Part shown: positions 34,917 to 43,643 of the stretch, in pieces
Position numbering within the stretch: the first letter of the stretch is position 1
Layout: every line of letters starts with the position of its first letter
Origin: Onstottus_B arcticum
Lineage (GTDB): Bacteria; Acidobacteriota; Blastocatellia; UBA7656
Assembly: GCA_038040485.1 (NCBI GenBank)
Contig: JBBPIE010000004.1
Location: forward strand, 124,001 to 188,000
Length of the DNA stretch: 64,000 bases
Direction of reading: 5' to 3'
Made by a program: the position numbers and the translations under genes
The notes under the pieces: model-generated
The model's database searches: none
Seen by the model: only the letters and a program-made list of their open reading frames with translations
What the model was told of the DNA's origin: nothing

Positions 34917-35158
34917 TATGCTGCCTCCTCCTTAACGGCCAGTTCGATGCCATCTACTGTCGGCATAGAGTGGCCCAGTCGCAAGCCGAGTATAATCCAA
35001 CCCTCCAGCACCTCTTGCAGTTCTTCGCGACACGATTCAAGCGTCTCGGCGTTTGCATATAAGCCTTGAAAGCCTGGGATCTCCCCATAGAACGTACCGT
35101 CCGAGAGTAGCTCGTAGGTCGCTCGATGCATTGCTCGAACGATATACTTAGTCAACAT
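34916..35158 (-). CDS. hicB: HicB-family antitoxin
   Basis: 80-residue protein with the partial RNase-H-like fold of HicB (FYGEIPGFQGLYANAETLESCREE), which blocks HicA. No DNA-binding C-terminal domain can be seen; the tail is short (IELAVKEEAA). GGAGG lies six bases before the ATG and only 12 bases separate it from the uvrB stop, so it may be read together with uvrB. Confidence 0.9.
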   Translation of the reverse strand: MLTKYIVRAMHRATYELLSDGTFYGEIPGFQGLYANAETLESCREELQEVLEGWIILGLRLGHSMPTVDGIELAVKEEAA

Positions 35159-35170
35159 ACGTTGGCCTCC

Positions 35171-37156
35171 TTACGCCATTTCAAGCTCGCGACTCTTGAG
35201 AACCTTGATCTTATCACGCAGCTCGGCGGCTCGTTCAAACTCATACTTGGCAGCCGCGGCTCGCATCTGGCCTTCGAACTTCTTGATTGTCGCCGCTATG
35301 TTTTCCGCTGAGTACGCTTCGGCTTCTTCGGCCACGCTCGGAAGTTTGAAGTAGTCGGCCTCGACGATCGAGAACATCGTCGAACCTATCGCTTTCACTA
35401 TTGTTTGCGGCGTGATCCCGTGTTCGAGGTTGTACGCGGCTTGTCTCTCTCGCCGCCGCTGCGTCTCACCCAACGCACGGCGCATCGAGTCGGTTATCCG
35501 GTCCGCGTAGAGTATCGCTTTGCCGTTTACGTTACGAGCCGCGCGCCCGATCGTTTGAATCAGCGACATCTCCGAGCGCAGGAAGCCTTCCTTATCGGCG
35601 TCGAGTATCGCCACCAGCGATACTTCAGGTAAGTCCAATCCTTCGCGCAACAGGTTTATTCCGATCAGCACGTCGAACTCGCCCGCCCGCAAGTCTCGAA
35701 GTATCTTTATGCGATCAAGCGTCTGGACCTCCGAGTGCAGATAGCGCACTCGCACTCCCAGCTCCGCGTAATACTCGGTAAGGTTCTCAGCCATCTTCTT
35801 TGTTAGAGTCGTGACCAGCACTCGCTCCTTTTGAGCTACCCGCAAGCGAACTTCGTTCAGCAAGTCGTCGATTTGTCCGCGCACCGGCCGCACATCGACC
35901 TCGGGGTCCGTCAGCCCCGTTGGACGAATAACTTGCTCGATCACTTCCCCGCCGGTTTTGGTCAACTCATACGGGCCGGGCGTCGCCGAGACGAACATAA
36001 GTTGGCCCATGCGCCGCTCCCACTCGTCGAAGTTGAGCGGACGGTTGTCCATCGCCGACGGCAACCTGAATCCGTACTCGACCAGCGTGCGCTTGCGCGA
36101 CTGGTCGCCCGCGTACATGCCTCGCACTTGAGGAATCGTCTGGTGGCTTTCGTCGACCATCACTATCGCGTCACGAGGCAGGTAATCGAGCAAGGTCGGC
36201 GGCGGCTCGCCCGGCAAACGTCCGGTCAAGTGTCTCGAGTAGTTCTCTACACCGTGGCAGTACCCGAGTTCTTTCATCATTTCGATGTCGTACATCGTGC
36301 GCTGGTGAAGCCGCTGGGCCTCCAGCAGCTTCCCCTGCTCGATGAGTTGTGGCTCCCATTCGTCCAGCTCGTCTCTTATGGTTTTGATCGCCCGGCGGAG
36401 CCGGTCCGGCGGCATGACGTAGTGTGACTTCGGGTAGATCGGCAGCCGCTCGTGTGTTTCCAGCACTTCGCCGAGCAACGGGTCTACCGTCGAGATTGAT
36501 TCAATCTCGTCGCCCCAGAACTCGATTCTGACGGCCCTCTCCTGATAGACGGGATAGATCTCGACCACATCGCCACGCGCCCGGAAACTCCCGCGCTCGA
36601 AGGCTATGTCGTTGCGCTGATACTGCATCTCCACCAGTCTCTTAATGAGCGCCGTGCGGGACAACTGCTGGCCGCGCTCGACGAACGTGATCATCCCATA
36701 ATAAGCGTCCGGATCACCGAGACCGTAGATGCACGAGACGCTGGCGACGATGATGCAATCGCGGCGTTCGAACAGCGTTCGCGTCGCAGACAGCCGCAAG
36801 CGGTCGATTTCTTCGTTGATCGTCGATTCCTTCTCGATATAGGTGTCGGTCGAAGGGATATAGGCTTCAGGCTGGTAGTAGTCGTAGTAGCTGACAAAGT
36901 ACTCGATCGCGTTGTTCGGAAAGAACGACTTGAACTCCTGATAGAGCTGAGCCGCGAGAGTTTTGTTGTGCGCCATCACGAGCACGGGCTGATTGATTCG
37001 CTCGATCACCGCGGCGATAGTGAAGGTCTTGCCGCTCCCGGTCACTCCGAGCAGCACCTGGTGCTGCGCGCCTTCCTTCAAGCCGCGCACGATCTGCTCG
37101 ATCGCCTGTGGCTGGTCGCCCTGCGGAACATAGTCAGAAACGAGTTTGAAATCCAT
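35171..37156 (-). CDS. uvrB: Excinuclease ABC subunit B
   Basis: Damage-verifying helicase-like subunit of nucleotide excision repair; works with UvrA and UvrC. Walker A GVTGSGKT (about residues 38-45), the beta-hairpin region YYDYYQPEAYIP, helicase motif DESH (MVDESHQTIPQ), motif VI QTIGRAARN and the C-terminal UVR motif are all visible. At 661 residues it is full length. It is transcribed away from purC; the shared upstream gap (37157-37446) holds the purC promoter. Confidence 0.97.
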   Translation of the reverse strand: MDFKLVSDYVPQGDQPQAIEQIVRGLKEGAQHQVLLGVTGSGKTFTIAAVIERINQPVLVMAHNKTLAAQLYQEFKSFFPNNAIEYFVSYYDYYQPEAYIPSTDTYIEKESTINEEIDRLRLSATRTLFERRDCIIVASVSCIYGLGDPDAYYGMITFVERGQQLSRTALIKRLVEMQYQRNDIAFERGSFRARGDVVEIYPVYQERAVRIEFWGDEIESISTVDPLLGEVLETHERLPIYPKSHYVMPPDRLRRAIKTIRDELDEWEPQLIEQGKLLEAQRLHQRTMYDIEMMKELGYCHGVENYSRHLTGRLPGEPPPTLLDYLPRDAIVMVDESHQTIPQVRGMYAGDQSRKRTLVEYGFRLPSAMDNRPLNFDEWERRMGQLMFVSATPGPYELTKTGGEVIEQVIRPTGLTDPEVDVRPVRGQIDDLLNEVRLRVAQKERVLVTTLTKKMAENLTEYYAELGVRVRYLHSEVQTLDRIKILRDLRAGEFDVLIGINLLREGLDLPEVSLVAILDADKEGFLRSEMSLIQTIGRAARNVNGKAILYADRITDSMRRALGETQRRRERQAAYNLEHGITPQTIVKAIGSTMFSIVEADYFKLPSVAEEAEAYSAENIAATIKKFEGQMRAAAAKYEFERAAELRDKIKVLKSRELEMA

Positions 37157-37332
37157 GATTGCGGCCCTGGCGTCCTCGAAGGGTTACAAAAAGTCGCTGT
37201 GATGGCAGGCTTCGCCGCGCCCGAACACAAGAACAGCCAGTATACAGTTACGCTTTAGTCGGGACAATCAGCGCGAAAAAGTTGTAGCGCGAAAAAAAAC
37301 TCATCAAAAGTTCATCCTTCTGCAATCCGTGC

Positions 37333-37361
37333 TTGACATCGAATCGACTCGCGCCGATAAT
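37333..37361 (+). promoter_or_regulatory. Sigma-70-type promoter of purC
   Basis: TTGACA (37333-37338), 17 bases, then GATAAT (37356-37361). The leader to the proposed start would be about 80 bases. Confidence 0.75.
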
Positions 37362-37446
37362 GCGGCTTGCCATCACGAACCCTTGCTCATCGGTTGCGCA
37401 GTTCCACACTCATTGACAGTCAAATCCGGGCAGCAGAGGCAGCGCG

Positions 37447-38373
37447 ATTAACGTAATAACTCAAACCAGCATCCCCGGCGTCGCACTCTTCAGGCGGGGA
37501 AAGGTCAGGGACGTTTATGCAGTTGAAGACAAACTGCTGATCGTCGCCACCGACCGCATCTCGGCATTCGACGTGGTAATGCAAGAGCCCGTACCGTGCA
37601 AGGGCTCGGTGCTTTCGGCGCTCTCTGTCTTCTGGTTCGGTTTTCTGAAAGGTGTAACTGCCAATCATCTGATCACGACGTCGATAGACGAGTTCCCGTC
37701 GCCGCTTCGCGAGCATCGTGATCAACTCGAAGGCCGCTCGATGCTGGTCTGCCGTGCCGAGGTATTTCCGATTGAGTGCATAGCCCGCGGCTACATCGCG
37801 GGCTCGGGCTGGAAAGAGTACCAAAAGACGGGCGAAGTGTGCGGCGTGAGGCTGCCGGCAGGCTTGCGTGAGTCGGACAAACTCCCGGAGCCGATCTTCA
37901 CTCCCTCGACAAAGGCGGAGAGCGGTCACGACTTGAACATAACCGTTCGGGAAATGGCAAACACGGTGGGTGATGAAGCGACGAAGCGGCTCGAGGATCT
38001 GACGCTCGAAGTTTATCAGCGCGCCGCCGACTTTGCGCTTTCGCGCGGGATAATAATTGCGGACACAAAGCTTGAGTTTGGATTGAAAGATGGCCAGGTG
38101 ATTCTGGTAGACGAGGTATTGACGCCGGATTCATCCCGGTTCTGGCCGCTCGATCGCTACGAACCGGGCCGGGGCCAGCAGTCATTCGATAAGCAGTACC
38201 TCCGCGATTACCTCGAGACGGTTGATTGGGACAAACAGCCGCCGCCGCCACAGATTCCTGAGGCGGTAGTAGCACGAACAGGCGAGAAGTACCTTGAGGC
38301 TTACAGGTTGTTGACGGGCGAATCGATTGCGGATTGCGGATTCCGGATTGCGGGAGGCGGAGCCGGCAGTTGA
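37447..38373 (+). CDS. purC: SAICAR synthetase; probable ATT start codon
   Basis: Joins CAIR with aspartate in purine synthesis. Family sequence begins well before the first ATG/GTG in this frame (GTG at 37573): ITQTSIPGVALFRRGKVRDVY, then LLIVATDRISAFDV. Between the in-frame stop at 37414 and this region no ATG, GTG, TTG or CTG exists. The best initiator is ATT at 37447, seven bases after AGAGG, giving 308 residues. Further motifs are ECIARGYIAGSGW and DTKLEFG (about residues 108-120 and 197-203). The end (ADCGFRIAGGGAGS) comes from an intergenic repeat that runs into the gene. Either a non-standard start or a start-codon mutation explains the 5' end. Confidence 0.88.
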   Translation: MNVITQTSIPGVALFRRGKVRDVYAVEDKLLIVATDRISAFDVVMQEPVPCKGSVLSALSVFWFGFLKGVTANHLITTSIDEFPSPLREHRDQLEGRSMLVCRAEVFPIECIARGYIAGSGWKEYQKTGEVCGVRLPAGLRESDKLPEPIFTPSTKAESGHDLNITVREMANTVGDEATKRLEDLTLEVYQRAADFALSRGIIIADTKLEFGLKDGQVILVDEVLTPDSSRFWPLDRYEPGRGQQSFDKQYLRDYLETVDWDKQPPPPQIPEAVVARTGEKYLEAYRLLTGESIADCGFRIAGGGAGS

Positions 38374-38412
38374 GCTCCAAGTTCCGAAGTCCGAAATCCG
38401 AAGCCCGCAATT
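38330..38412. repeat. Low-complexity repeat across the purC end and cvpA leader
   Basis: Direct units GATTGCGGATTGCGGATTCC, and on the other side complementary units of the GTCCGAAATCCGAAGC type, with CCCGCAATT pairing with the first arm. It encodes the last residues of PurC. Confidence 0.65.
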
Positions 38413-38416
38413 GGTT

Positions 38417-38947
38417 ATGACAGTTCTCGACTACTTTGTTCTGATAGTCGTCGTGGCGTCGGTCGCCTCAGGAGCCACGAGAGGAATCCTCAAGGGAATC
38501 ATATCGGTCGCCTCCGCTTTGGCCGGGTTGGTCTTGGCGGCGCAGTTTTACGCCTATGCCGCGATTCCATTCGGCTGGGCTGGTGTGGCTGCGCCATGGT
38601 CAAGCCTTGGTGGTTTCGTGGCGATCTTCGTGCTGGCGCTCGCTGCCGGGAGCTTGCTGACGCATTGGCTGCGCTCGCGTTTGAAGCGCGCTCGGTTGAG
38701 CTGGCTGGACCACTCGATGGGAGCAGGGTTCGGGCTGGTCAGAGGCTGGCTTATTTGCTCAGCCCTATACCTGGCCCTGACAGCTTTCCCGGTTCGGCCG
38801 GCGGCAGTCGAGCGAGCGATGCTTGCGCCGGTGCTGCTCGAGGGAGCGCACGTCGTCGTCTATCTTACTTCTGCAGAGATGAGGAAGCGGTTCTTTGGCG
38901 GCTACGAAACGGTGAAGGACTTATGGGGACAGAGGAAGGCTGGCTAA
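38417..38947 (+). CDS. CvpA-family membrane protein
   Basis: About four membrane helices in 176 residues, with the CvpA start pattern MTVLDYFVLIVVVASVASG and the loop RGILKGIISVAS typical of the family. The later LDHSMGAGFGLVRGWL is a conserved region too. CvpA was first linked to colicin V export and purine-operon location; its exact role is unknown, and it is needed for envelope stress survival in some bacteria. The ATG at 38417 is chosen by family N-terminus; upstream codons come from a repeat. It lies 43 bases after purC, echoing the purF-cvpA link in enterobacteria. Confidence 0.85.
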   Translation: MTVLDYFVLIVVVASVASGATRGILKGIISVASALAGLVLAAQFYAYAAIPFGWAGVAAPWSSLGGFVAIFVLALAAGSLLTHWLRSRLKRARLSWLDHSMGAGFGLVRGWLICSALYLALTAFPVRPAAVERAMLAPVLLEGAHVVVYLTSAEMRKRFFGGYETVKDLWGQRKAG

Positions 38948-38986
38948 CGGCGCCCCGGCCGGAAGCCTTGGAGGAGAGAGACAACA

Positions 38987-39268
38987 ATGAAGAGCAGCCT
39001 GGAAGCCCTGGTGACCGAGATGGTCGACACGGGAATACTGTTTGAAGATGCCGTAGCGGAATTCGAAAAGCATTTTATACTCTCGGTGCTAAAAAAGACG
39101 CGGGGTAACCTCTCAAGAGCCGCGGACGAACTTCGCATACACCGCAACACGCTTTCCAGACGAGTCGAGAAGTACTACCAGAACGGCCACATGGCGGGGG
39201 CGCGTCACCGGCGCCCTCGATCACAACCGGCGCGACCGGGCGAACTAAAGGCAAAGGCGGGGAGATAG
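38987..39268 (+). CDS. Fis-type helix-turn-helix DNA-binding protein
   Basis: 93 residues. After an N-terminal helix, residues about 27-66 match the Fis/NtrC C-terminal helix-turn-helix: FILSVLKKTRGNLSRAADEL then RIHRNTLSRRVEKY. A basic, low-complexity tail follows. Such small free-standing proteins act as DNA-binding regulators or nucleoid proteins. GGAGAG lies about ten bases before the ATG. It is downstream of cvpA by 39 bases and may share its transcript. Confidence 0.85.
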   Translation: MKSSLEALVTEMVDTGILFEDAVAEFEKHFILSVLKKTRGNLSRAADELRIHRNTLSRRVEKYYQNGHMAGARHRRPRSQPARPGELKAKAGR

Positions 39269-39314
39269 CGGCGGCAGAATTGGGAATCGCGTCCGGCCGT
39301 ATGAAGACCAGGAA

Positions 39315-39848
39315 TCAGTTTTGCTTTAGTAGTGATTGGATGTCTGCCTCGAGCCTCGTCGACTTTCCCGGACCGGCGCCTATGTACTTTCGATAGATCT
39401 TCAAATCTTTGGTGATCAGGTAAGTGGTTGGGAATCCCACCAGATTGAAGTCGTATGCCTGATCGTCATCACCCATCAAAACCGTGTATCTCATCTTGTT
39501 TCGGGTGATGAACGGCTTCACTTCCTTCGGTTCGCCCGAGGCTAACGTCACGCCGATCACCTTCACTCCCACGGCCGCGTATTTTTCCTGAAGCCGGTTG
39601 AGCAGCGGTATCTCGGCAATGCACGGGCCACACCAGGTCGCCCAGAAATCAAGCACCAGCACGCTGCCTTTGAAGGCGTCCGATCGAATCGATTTGCCAT
39701 CGAAGTCTTTCAGGTCAAGCGCCGGCATCGTCTTGAGCTGCTCCTCCGATGCGGATGAGTCAGAAGCGTTCACTGCTTTGGCCGACTGCATCGAGACCGC
39801 GGGAACTGCTAGAGCAACTGTGACTGCGAGTAAGAGTAACGCTTTCAT
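39315..39848 (-). CDS. TlpA/ResA-like thiol-disulfide oxidoreductase
   Basis: An exported thioredoxin-fold protein with an N-terminal signal peptide (about 19 residues). The redox motif is WCGPC in FWATWCGPCIAEIPLL (about residues 70-85), with the cis-Pro region VGFPTTYLI near 145-153. The length of 177 aa fits AhpC/TSA-Redoxin-type TlpA proteins that reduce disulfides in apocytochromes or other envelope proteins. It stands alone, converging with the Fis-type gene and divergent from the zinc-ribbon gene. No cytochrome-maturation genes are adjacent. Confidence 0.9.
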   Translation of the reverse strand: MKALLLLAVTVALAVPAVSMQSAKAVNASDSSASEEQLKTMPALDLKDFDGKSIRSDAFKGSVLVLDFWATWCGPCIAEIPLLNRLQEKYAAVGVKVIGVTLASGEPKEVKPFITRNKMRYTVLMGDDDQAYDFNLVGFPTTYLITKDLKIYRKYIGAGPGKSTRLEADIQSLLKQN

Positions 39849-40028
39849 ACTGACCTCCGGATTCCTGACTGTGCCTGACGATCACGCAATTTCCGAGACC
39901 TGAAGAAGCACGCGGAGATTGTAACTCAGCCATCGAACGTTCAGCAATCAGCCGGCTGCGGCGCTCAGCTTGAGAATCGAGGATTGATGTAGTAGACTTC
40001 CGGTCTTGAAGACAAACGGAGGAACTCA

Positions 40029-40790
40029 GTGAGCCCTGAATTGCGTCAGCTCATAGAGCTCCAGGAACTCGACCTTGAGATACAGCGCGTTTCGGATCGC
40101 CTTTTGAGGATACCCGCAGAGCGGGATCAGATAGAGCACGAGTTTAATAAACAAGCGGCTGAGTTCCTGGACCTGACGAGTAAACACCAGCAGACCATCG
40201 AAACCCGCAAGCAGCTTGAAGCCGACCTGGCTACCACCCAGCGAAACCACGAGAAGTTTGAGCAAGACAAGACTCGCGTTACCAACGAACGCGAATACAC
40301 TGCCGTCCTGCGCGAGATCGATGCCGCCAGAAAACACATCGCCGCTCTCGAAACAGAGATACTCAAGCTTATGGAAGAGACCGAGCAATTCGAGGCGGAG
40401 CTCGCCTTGAAGACACCCGATGTCGAACGGATGCGGGCCGAAGTCGACCAGAGCCTCGCCACGCTCGATACGGAACGCCTTGAAACGACCAGGTTCATTG
40501 ATTCATGTGAAGAGCGACGAAAGAAGCTTGGCGAGGCGCTTCCTCGTCATCTTTTCTCAACCTATGATCGAATGGCCCGGACACGACGAGGCCAGGCGTT
40601 GAGCGAAGTAAATAACTTCGGAATATGCGCCGCGTGCCGCATGAAAGTCCGTCCTAAAGTCTTCAGCGATGTGCGGCGAGGGGACCAGTTGATCACTTGC
40701 GAAAACTGCGGCCGCATTCTCTTCTATCGCTCAGAGATTGCCCAGCCAGCCGAAGCCGCCGCAAGCGGACAAGGCGGCACCGATCAATGA
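40029..40790 (+). CDS. Coiled-coil protein with C4 zinc ribbon (CT398-like)
   Basis: A long antiparallel coiled coil (about residues 1-175) is followed by a C-terminal zinc ribbon with CAACRMK and CENCGRIL (about 198-228). This is the architecture of the CT398/C4-type zinc-ribbon family, a widespread bacterial group. Proposed roles involve links between transcription or secretion factors; the function is not settled. The start is GTG with GGAGG ten bases upstream. It precedes an unrecognised gene and nadK on the same strand. Confidence 0.88.
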   Translation: MSPELRQLIELQELDLEIQRVSDRLLRIPAERDQIEHEFNKQAAEFLDLTSKHQQTIETRKQLEADLATTQRNHEKFEQDKTRVTNEREYTAVLREIDAARKHIAALETEILKLMEETEQFEAELALKTPDVERMRAEVDQSLATLDTERLETTRFIDSCEERRKKLGEALPRHLFSTYDRMARTRRGQALSEVNNFGICAACRMKVRPKVFSDVRRGDQLITCENCGRILFYRSEIAQPAEAAASGQGGTDQ

Positions 40791-40860
40791 GCCAACACGA
40801 CAGACCGGCAGGAAGCACGACAGACCAAAATGACTGCATAGCACCTGCCGCATCCCGTCT

Positions 40861-41745
40861 ATGAGCGGACTAGCACCAACAAGACTGCGCGTGGAAGGTG
40901 TCGACGAGTTTTGGTTTCGCCCTTATGAAACGCCACAGGGTGAGGACATAGTCTATCGTCCGGCCGCGCTCATCGAGTGTAAGATCAACTTTCGCAGCCT
41001 GCGTGCGGGTTTGAACCACTCTGAGGAGCACAACTACACCGCCTGGCTGCCTGAGTCCGACCTCGCGATAGACTGGGACTCGCCCGCGGCTTACCTGGAC
41101 GAAGGGTCTCTGGCGCCTGAAGCTGGGCCCGGTTTCACCTACAAAGCGGGCTATTACTCGACCACCAACGCCGACTTCGATCTCTACGTATCGGAGTTGA
41201 CCGACAAGCTCGTGCGCACGGAGCGCCTGAGAATATTCTTCAACCCGGTGTTCGGACTTTTTTCGGCGCCTGGTGACGACCTGGACGATTTTCTCTCGCG
41301 AGTAGCGGAGGCGGCGCTTGGGCGGGCCGAACCCGAGATGAAACGGCTCCGGAACAGATTCGAGCTTCAACTCGAGCAGGTTCGCGAAGCGCAATCGGCA
41401 AAAGGGTTTCGCGCCGAGAGCCTGAACCTCGACAGCTTCATCTCTCACAAGCTTCACTTCTTCGAGAGCGAAAACCGAATCGCCGACATGTTCTCGACCC
41501 TGGCCGGCTCGGTGTTCGGCACAACCGAGGCGCGGGCACACACCGAGGACTTCCCACTGGAGGAAGCAGAGTTGCACGAGGACCTGGCGCACATCGAGGA
41601 AGAGGCGAGCAGGACTTTGAAGGCGCTTTATGCCGAATACCTGACGCTCGCGAACGAATACGACATCTTTGAGATCGGCCTGCAGCCCGACAATGTCCAG
41701 GTAAGCCGGAGAATGCTGCTGTGGGTTCCGACAACTAGCGGTTAG
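40861..41745 (+). CDS. Hypothetical protein, 294 aa
   Basis: I do not recognise this protein. It has no signal peptide or membrane helix. The first 130 residues look like a mixed alpha/beta domain (VDEFWFRPYETPQGEDIVYR, then LIECKINF), and the middle and end are strongly helical and acidic (AEPEMKRLRNRFELQLEQVR; EEAELHEDLAHIEEEASRTL), suggesting a coiled coil of about 80 residues. Codon use matches its neighbours, and the frame is clean. It lies between the zinc-ribbon coiled-coil gene and nadK. No ribosome site is clear before the ATG, and the start could be somewhat further downstream. Confidence 0.7.
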   Translation: MSGLAPTRLRVEGVDEFWFRPYETPQGEDIVYRPAALIECKINFRSLRAGLNHSEEHNYTAWLPESDLAIDWDSPAAYLDEGSLAPEAGPGFTYKAGYYSTTNADFDLYVSELTDKLVRTERLRIFFNPVFGLFSAPGDDLDDFLSRVAEAALGRAEPEMKRLRNRFELQLEQVREAQSAKGFRAESLNLDSFISHKLHFFESENRIADMFSTLAGSVFGTTEARAHTEDFPLEEAELHEDLAHIEEEASRTLKALYAEYLTLANEYDIFEIGLQPDNVQVSRRMLLWVPTTSG

Positions 41746-41825
41746 TGGTCGGTGGTCAGTGGTCAGTAGCCTGCACGTTCGAAACACCGGCCTCCCCACT
41801 GACCACCGACAACTGACCACTAAAC
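41742..41825. repeat. Short tandem and inverted repeat before nadK
   Basis: Units TAGTGGTC / GGTGGTCAGTGGTCAGTAG on the left and complementary CACTGACCACCGACAACTGACCACTAAA on the right would pair over about 20 bases. It fills the gap between the hypothetical gene and nadK. Confidence 0.6.
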
Positions 41826-41832
41826 ACTGCCA

Positions 41833-42699
41833 ATGCACCAGCCACCTCAACGACTCGGAATCATAGTCAAGCCTGGAGAGCCGCGAGCGGTTGAGCTTGC
41901 GGCGCGAATCGCCGAATGGGCAGCCCGCCGCAACATGGACCTCGCCGTCAGCGACCGGATCCCTGACTCCCTCCCAGGCACGCAGCGCGCAACCGACGTC
42001 GAAATCGCCGATAGTTGCGATTTGCTGGTAGTGCTTGGCGGAGACGGCACGATGATCTCTACCGTAAGGCTGGTCAGCGGACGCGGCGTTCCCGTGCTGG
42101 GCATCAACCTTGGCACGCTCGGCTATCTCACTGAGTTTGCGGTCACGGACGCGATACCTGCTCTCGAGTCCGTTGCGCGCGGTGACTTTAAAGTTGTTGA
42201 GAGAATGATTCTCGACTGGAAGGTGCTGCGCGACGACACGCAAGTGGGCGGCGGGTTGGCGCTCAACGATGTAGTCGTGAACAAGTCGGCTCTCGCTCGA
42301 ATAATTGAGATCGATTGTTCGGTCGGCCCGGACTACGTAACAACCTATCGCGCCGATGGGCTTATCGTTGCCACACCGACCGGCTCGACCGCATACAACT
42401 TATCCGCGGGCGGACCCATCATTGCGCCCGGCGCCGAAGTCATTTCGATCTGCCCGATCTGCCCCCACACCTTGACCAATCGGCCGCTGGTGCTGCCTTA
42501 TGACGTAGAGATCAGCCTTCAACTGAGGACCGGCAGCGAAGAGGTGATGCTGACTTCGGACGGCCAAACAGGAATGCCGCTGGTGGCAGGCGACCGCGTT
42601 GAGATCGTTCGGAGCCCAAAGACGTTCAACACTGTTTCGGCGAAGGACCGCGATTACTTTGAAATCCTGCGGAGCAAGTTGAAGTGGAGCGGCAGATGA
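41833..42699 (+). CDS. nadK: NAD kinase
   Basis: Phosphorylates NAD to NADP. The catalytic GGDGT motif lies at about residues 69-73 (LLVVLGGDGTMIS), followed by GINLGTLGYL and NDVVVNK. The second glycine-rich region is DGLIVATPTGSTAYNLSAGGPI (about 175-196). At 288 residues it is normal. The ATG at 41833 follows a repeat and has no strong ribosome site. Confidence 0.96.
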   Translation: MHQPPQRLGIIVKPGEPRAVELAARIAEWAARRNMDLAVSDRIPDSLPGTQRATDVEIADSCDLLVVLGGDGTMISTVRLVSGRGVPVLGINLGTLGYLTEFAVTDAIPALESVARGDFKVVERMILDWKVLRDDTQVGGGLALNDVVVNKSALARIIEIDCSVGPDYVTTYRADGLIVATPTGSTAYNLSAGGPIIAPGAEVISICPICPHTLTNRPLVLPYDVEISLQLRTGSEEVMLTSDGQTGMPLVAGDRVEIVRSPKTFNTVSAKDRDYFEILRSKLKWSGR

Positions 42700-42794
42700 C
42701 AGGCAAATGCAGCGAGCCAAGCAAGCGAATTCTCGTATTGGGCTTCTGACTCCTGCTCGTTTTCCCCGACTGCCGATGAAAGAGGAGTCGAATC

Positions 42795-43565
42795 ATGTTC
42801 CCGATCGGAGATGACAATCAGGGCCGATCGACGACGCCCGTGGTCGTCTACGCGATCATCGCCATCAACTTTGCCGTCTTCCTTTTTCTTCAGCAGGCCG
42901 GAATGACTCCCCAAGGTGAAAAGTTCACTTACGGCTATGCTGTCATCCCTTACGAAATCACGACAGGGAAAGATCTGAACGAGCCGATGCTTGTGCCTGG
43001 CCTGCCGCCTGTGATCGACCCGCGAACGGGCAGACGGGAGCAGCCCATCATCCCGGAAGCCCCCGGTCCTAACCCGATATATCTGACGTTGCTCACGTCC
43101 ATGTTCATGCACGGCGGTTGGCTTCACATTCTTGGGAACATGCTTTACCTCTGGATATTCGGCGACAACATCGAGGACAATTTCGGGCATGTCAAGTTTC
43201 TCGTGTTCTATTTGATTTGCGGGCTCGTAGCAGCCTTCGCGCAGATAGCGGCGGACCCCAACTCGATAATACCTTCGCTTGGCGCGTCGGGCGCGATCGC
43301 CGGTGTGTTAGGCGCGTACCTCGTGATGTTTCCTCGCAATCGGGTTCGCAACGTCGTGTTTCTTGGTTTCTTCATAACAACCGTGGAGCTGCCGGCGATA
43401 ATCGTCCTCGGGTTCTGGATCGTGCTTCAGTTCGTCAACCAATACACGTCAAGCTTCGAACATGCCCAAGGCGGCGGCGTCGCGTACATGGCGCACATCG
43501 GCGGATTTATCAGCGGGCTGATCCTGTGCTTCGTCTTCCGTCGCTCGCGGAAAGCGGCAGGCTGA
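42795..43565 (+). CDS. Rhomboid-family intramembrane serine protease
   Basis: Six-helix membrane protease, 256 aa. The catalytic Ser is in GASGAIAGVLGAY (about residues 170-182) and the catalytic His in AHIGGFISG (about 233-241); the upstream HILGNMLYLWIFG contains the family's conserved His/Asn pair. A loop of about 60 residues between helices 1 and 2 is longer than the minimum. AGAGGAG lies nine bases before the ATG. Substrates are membrane proteins with weak helices, unknown here. It precedes queF. Confidence 0.93.
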   Translation: MFPIGDDNQGRSTTPVVVYAIIAINFAVFLFLQQAGMTPQGEKFTYGYAVIPYEITTGKDLNEPMLVPGLPPVIDPRTGRREQPIIPEAPGPNPIYLTLLTSMFMHGGWLHILGNMLYLWIFGDNIEDNFGHVKFLVFYLICGLVAAFAQIAADPNSIIPSLGASGAIAGVLGAYLVMFPRNRVRNVVFLGFFITTVELPAIIVLGFWIVLQFVNQYTSSFEHAQGGGVAYMAHIGGFISGLILCFVFRRSRKAAG

Positions 43566-43596
43566 CTTTTACGATCGATAACGGACTAGCCTGCGA

Positions 43597-43640
43597 GGAC
43601 CTAAAGGACTTAAGGGACTTTAAGGGACTGAAAGGACCTT
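43597..43640. repeat. Tandem AAGGGACT-type repeat before queF
   Basis: Four to five copies of an about 10-base unit (AAAGGACTT, AAGGGACTTT, AAGGGACTGA, AAGGACCTT) end four bases before the queF ATG and cover its ribosome-site area (AAAGGACC). Copy-number change could affect queF translation. Confidence 0.65.
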
Positions 43641-43643
43641 ACA

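Noticed and set aside
37420..37929. Minus-strand open frame over the purC start
   Set aside because: It is a mirror of the real purC frame, with no family features of its own. The conserved SAICAR synthetase motifs are on the plus strand.
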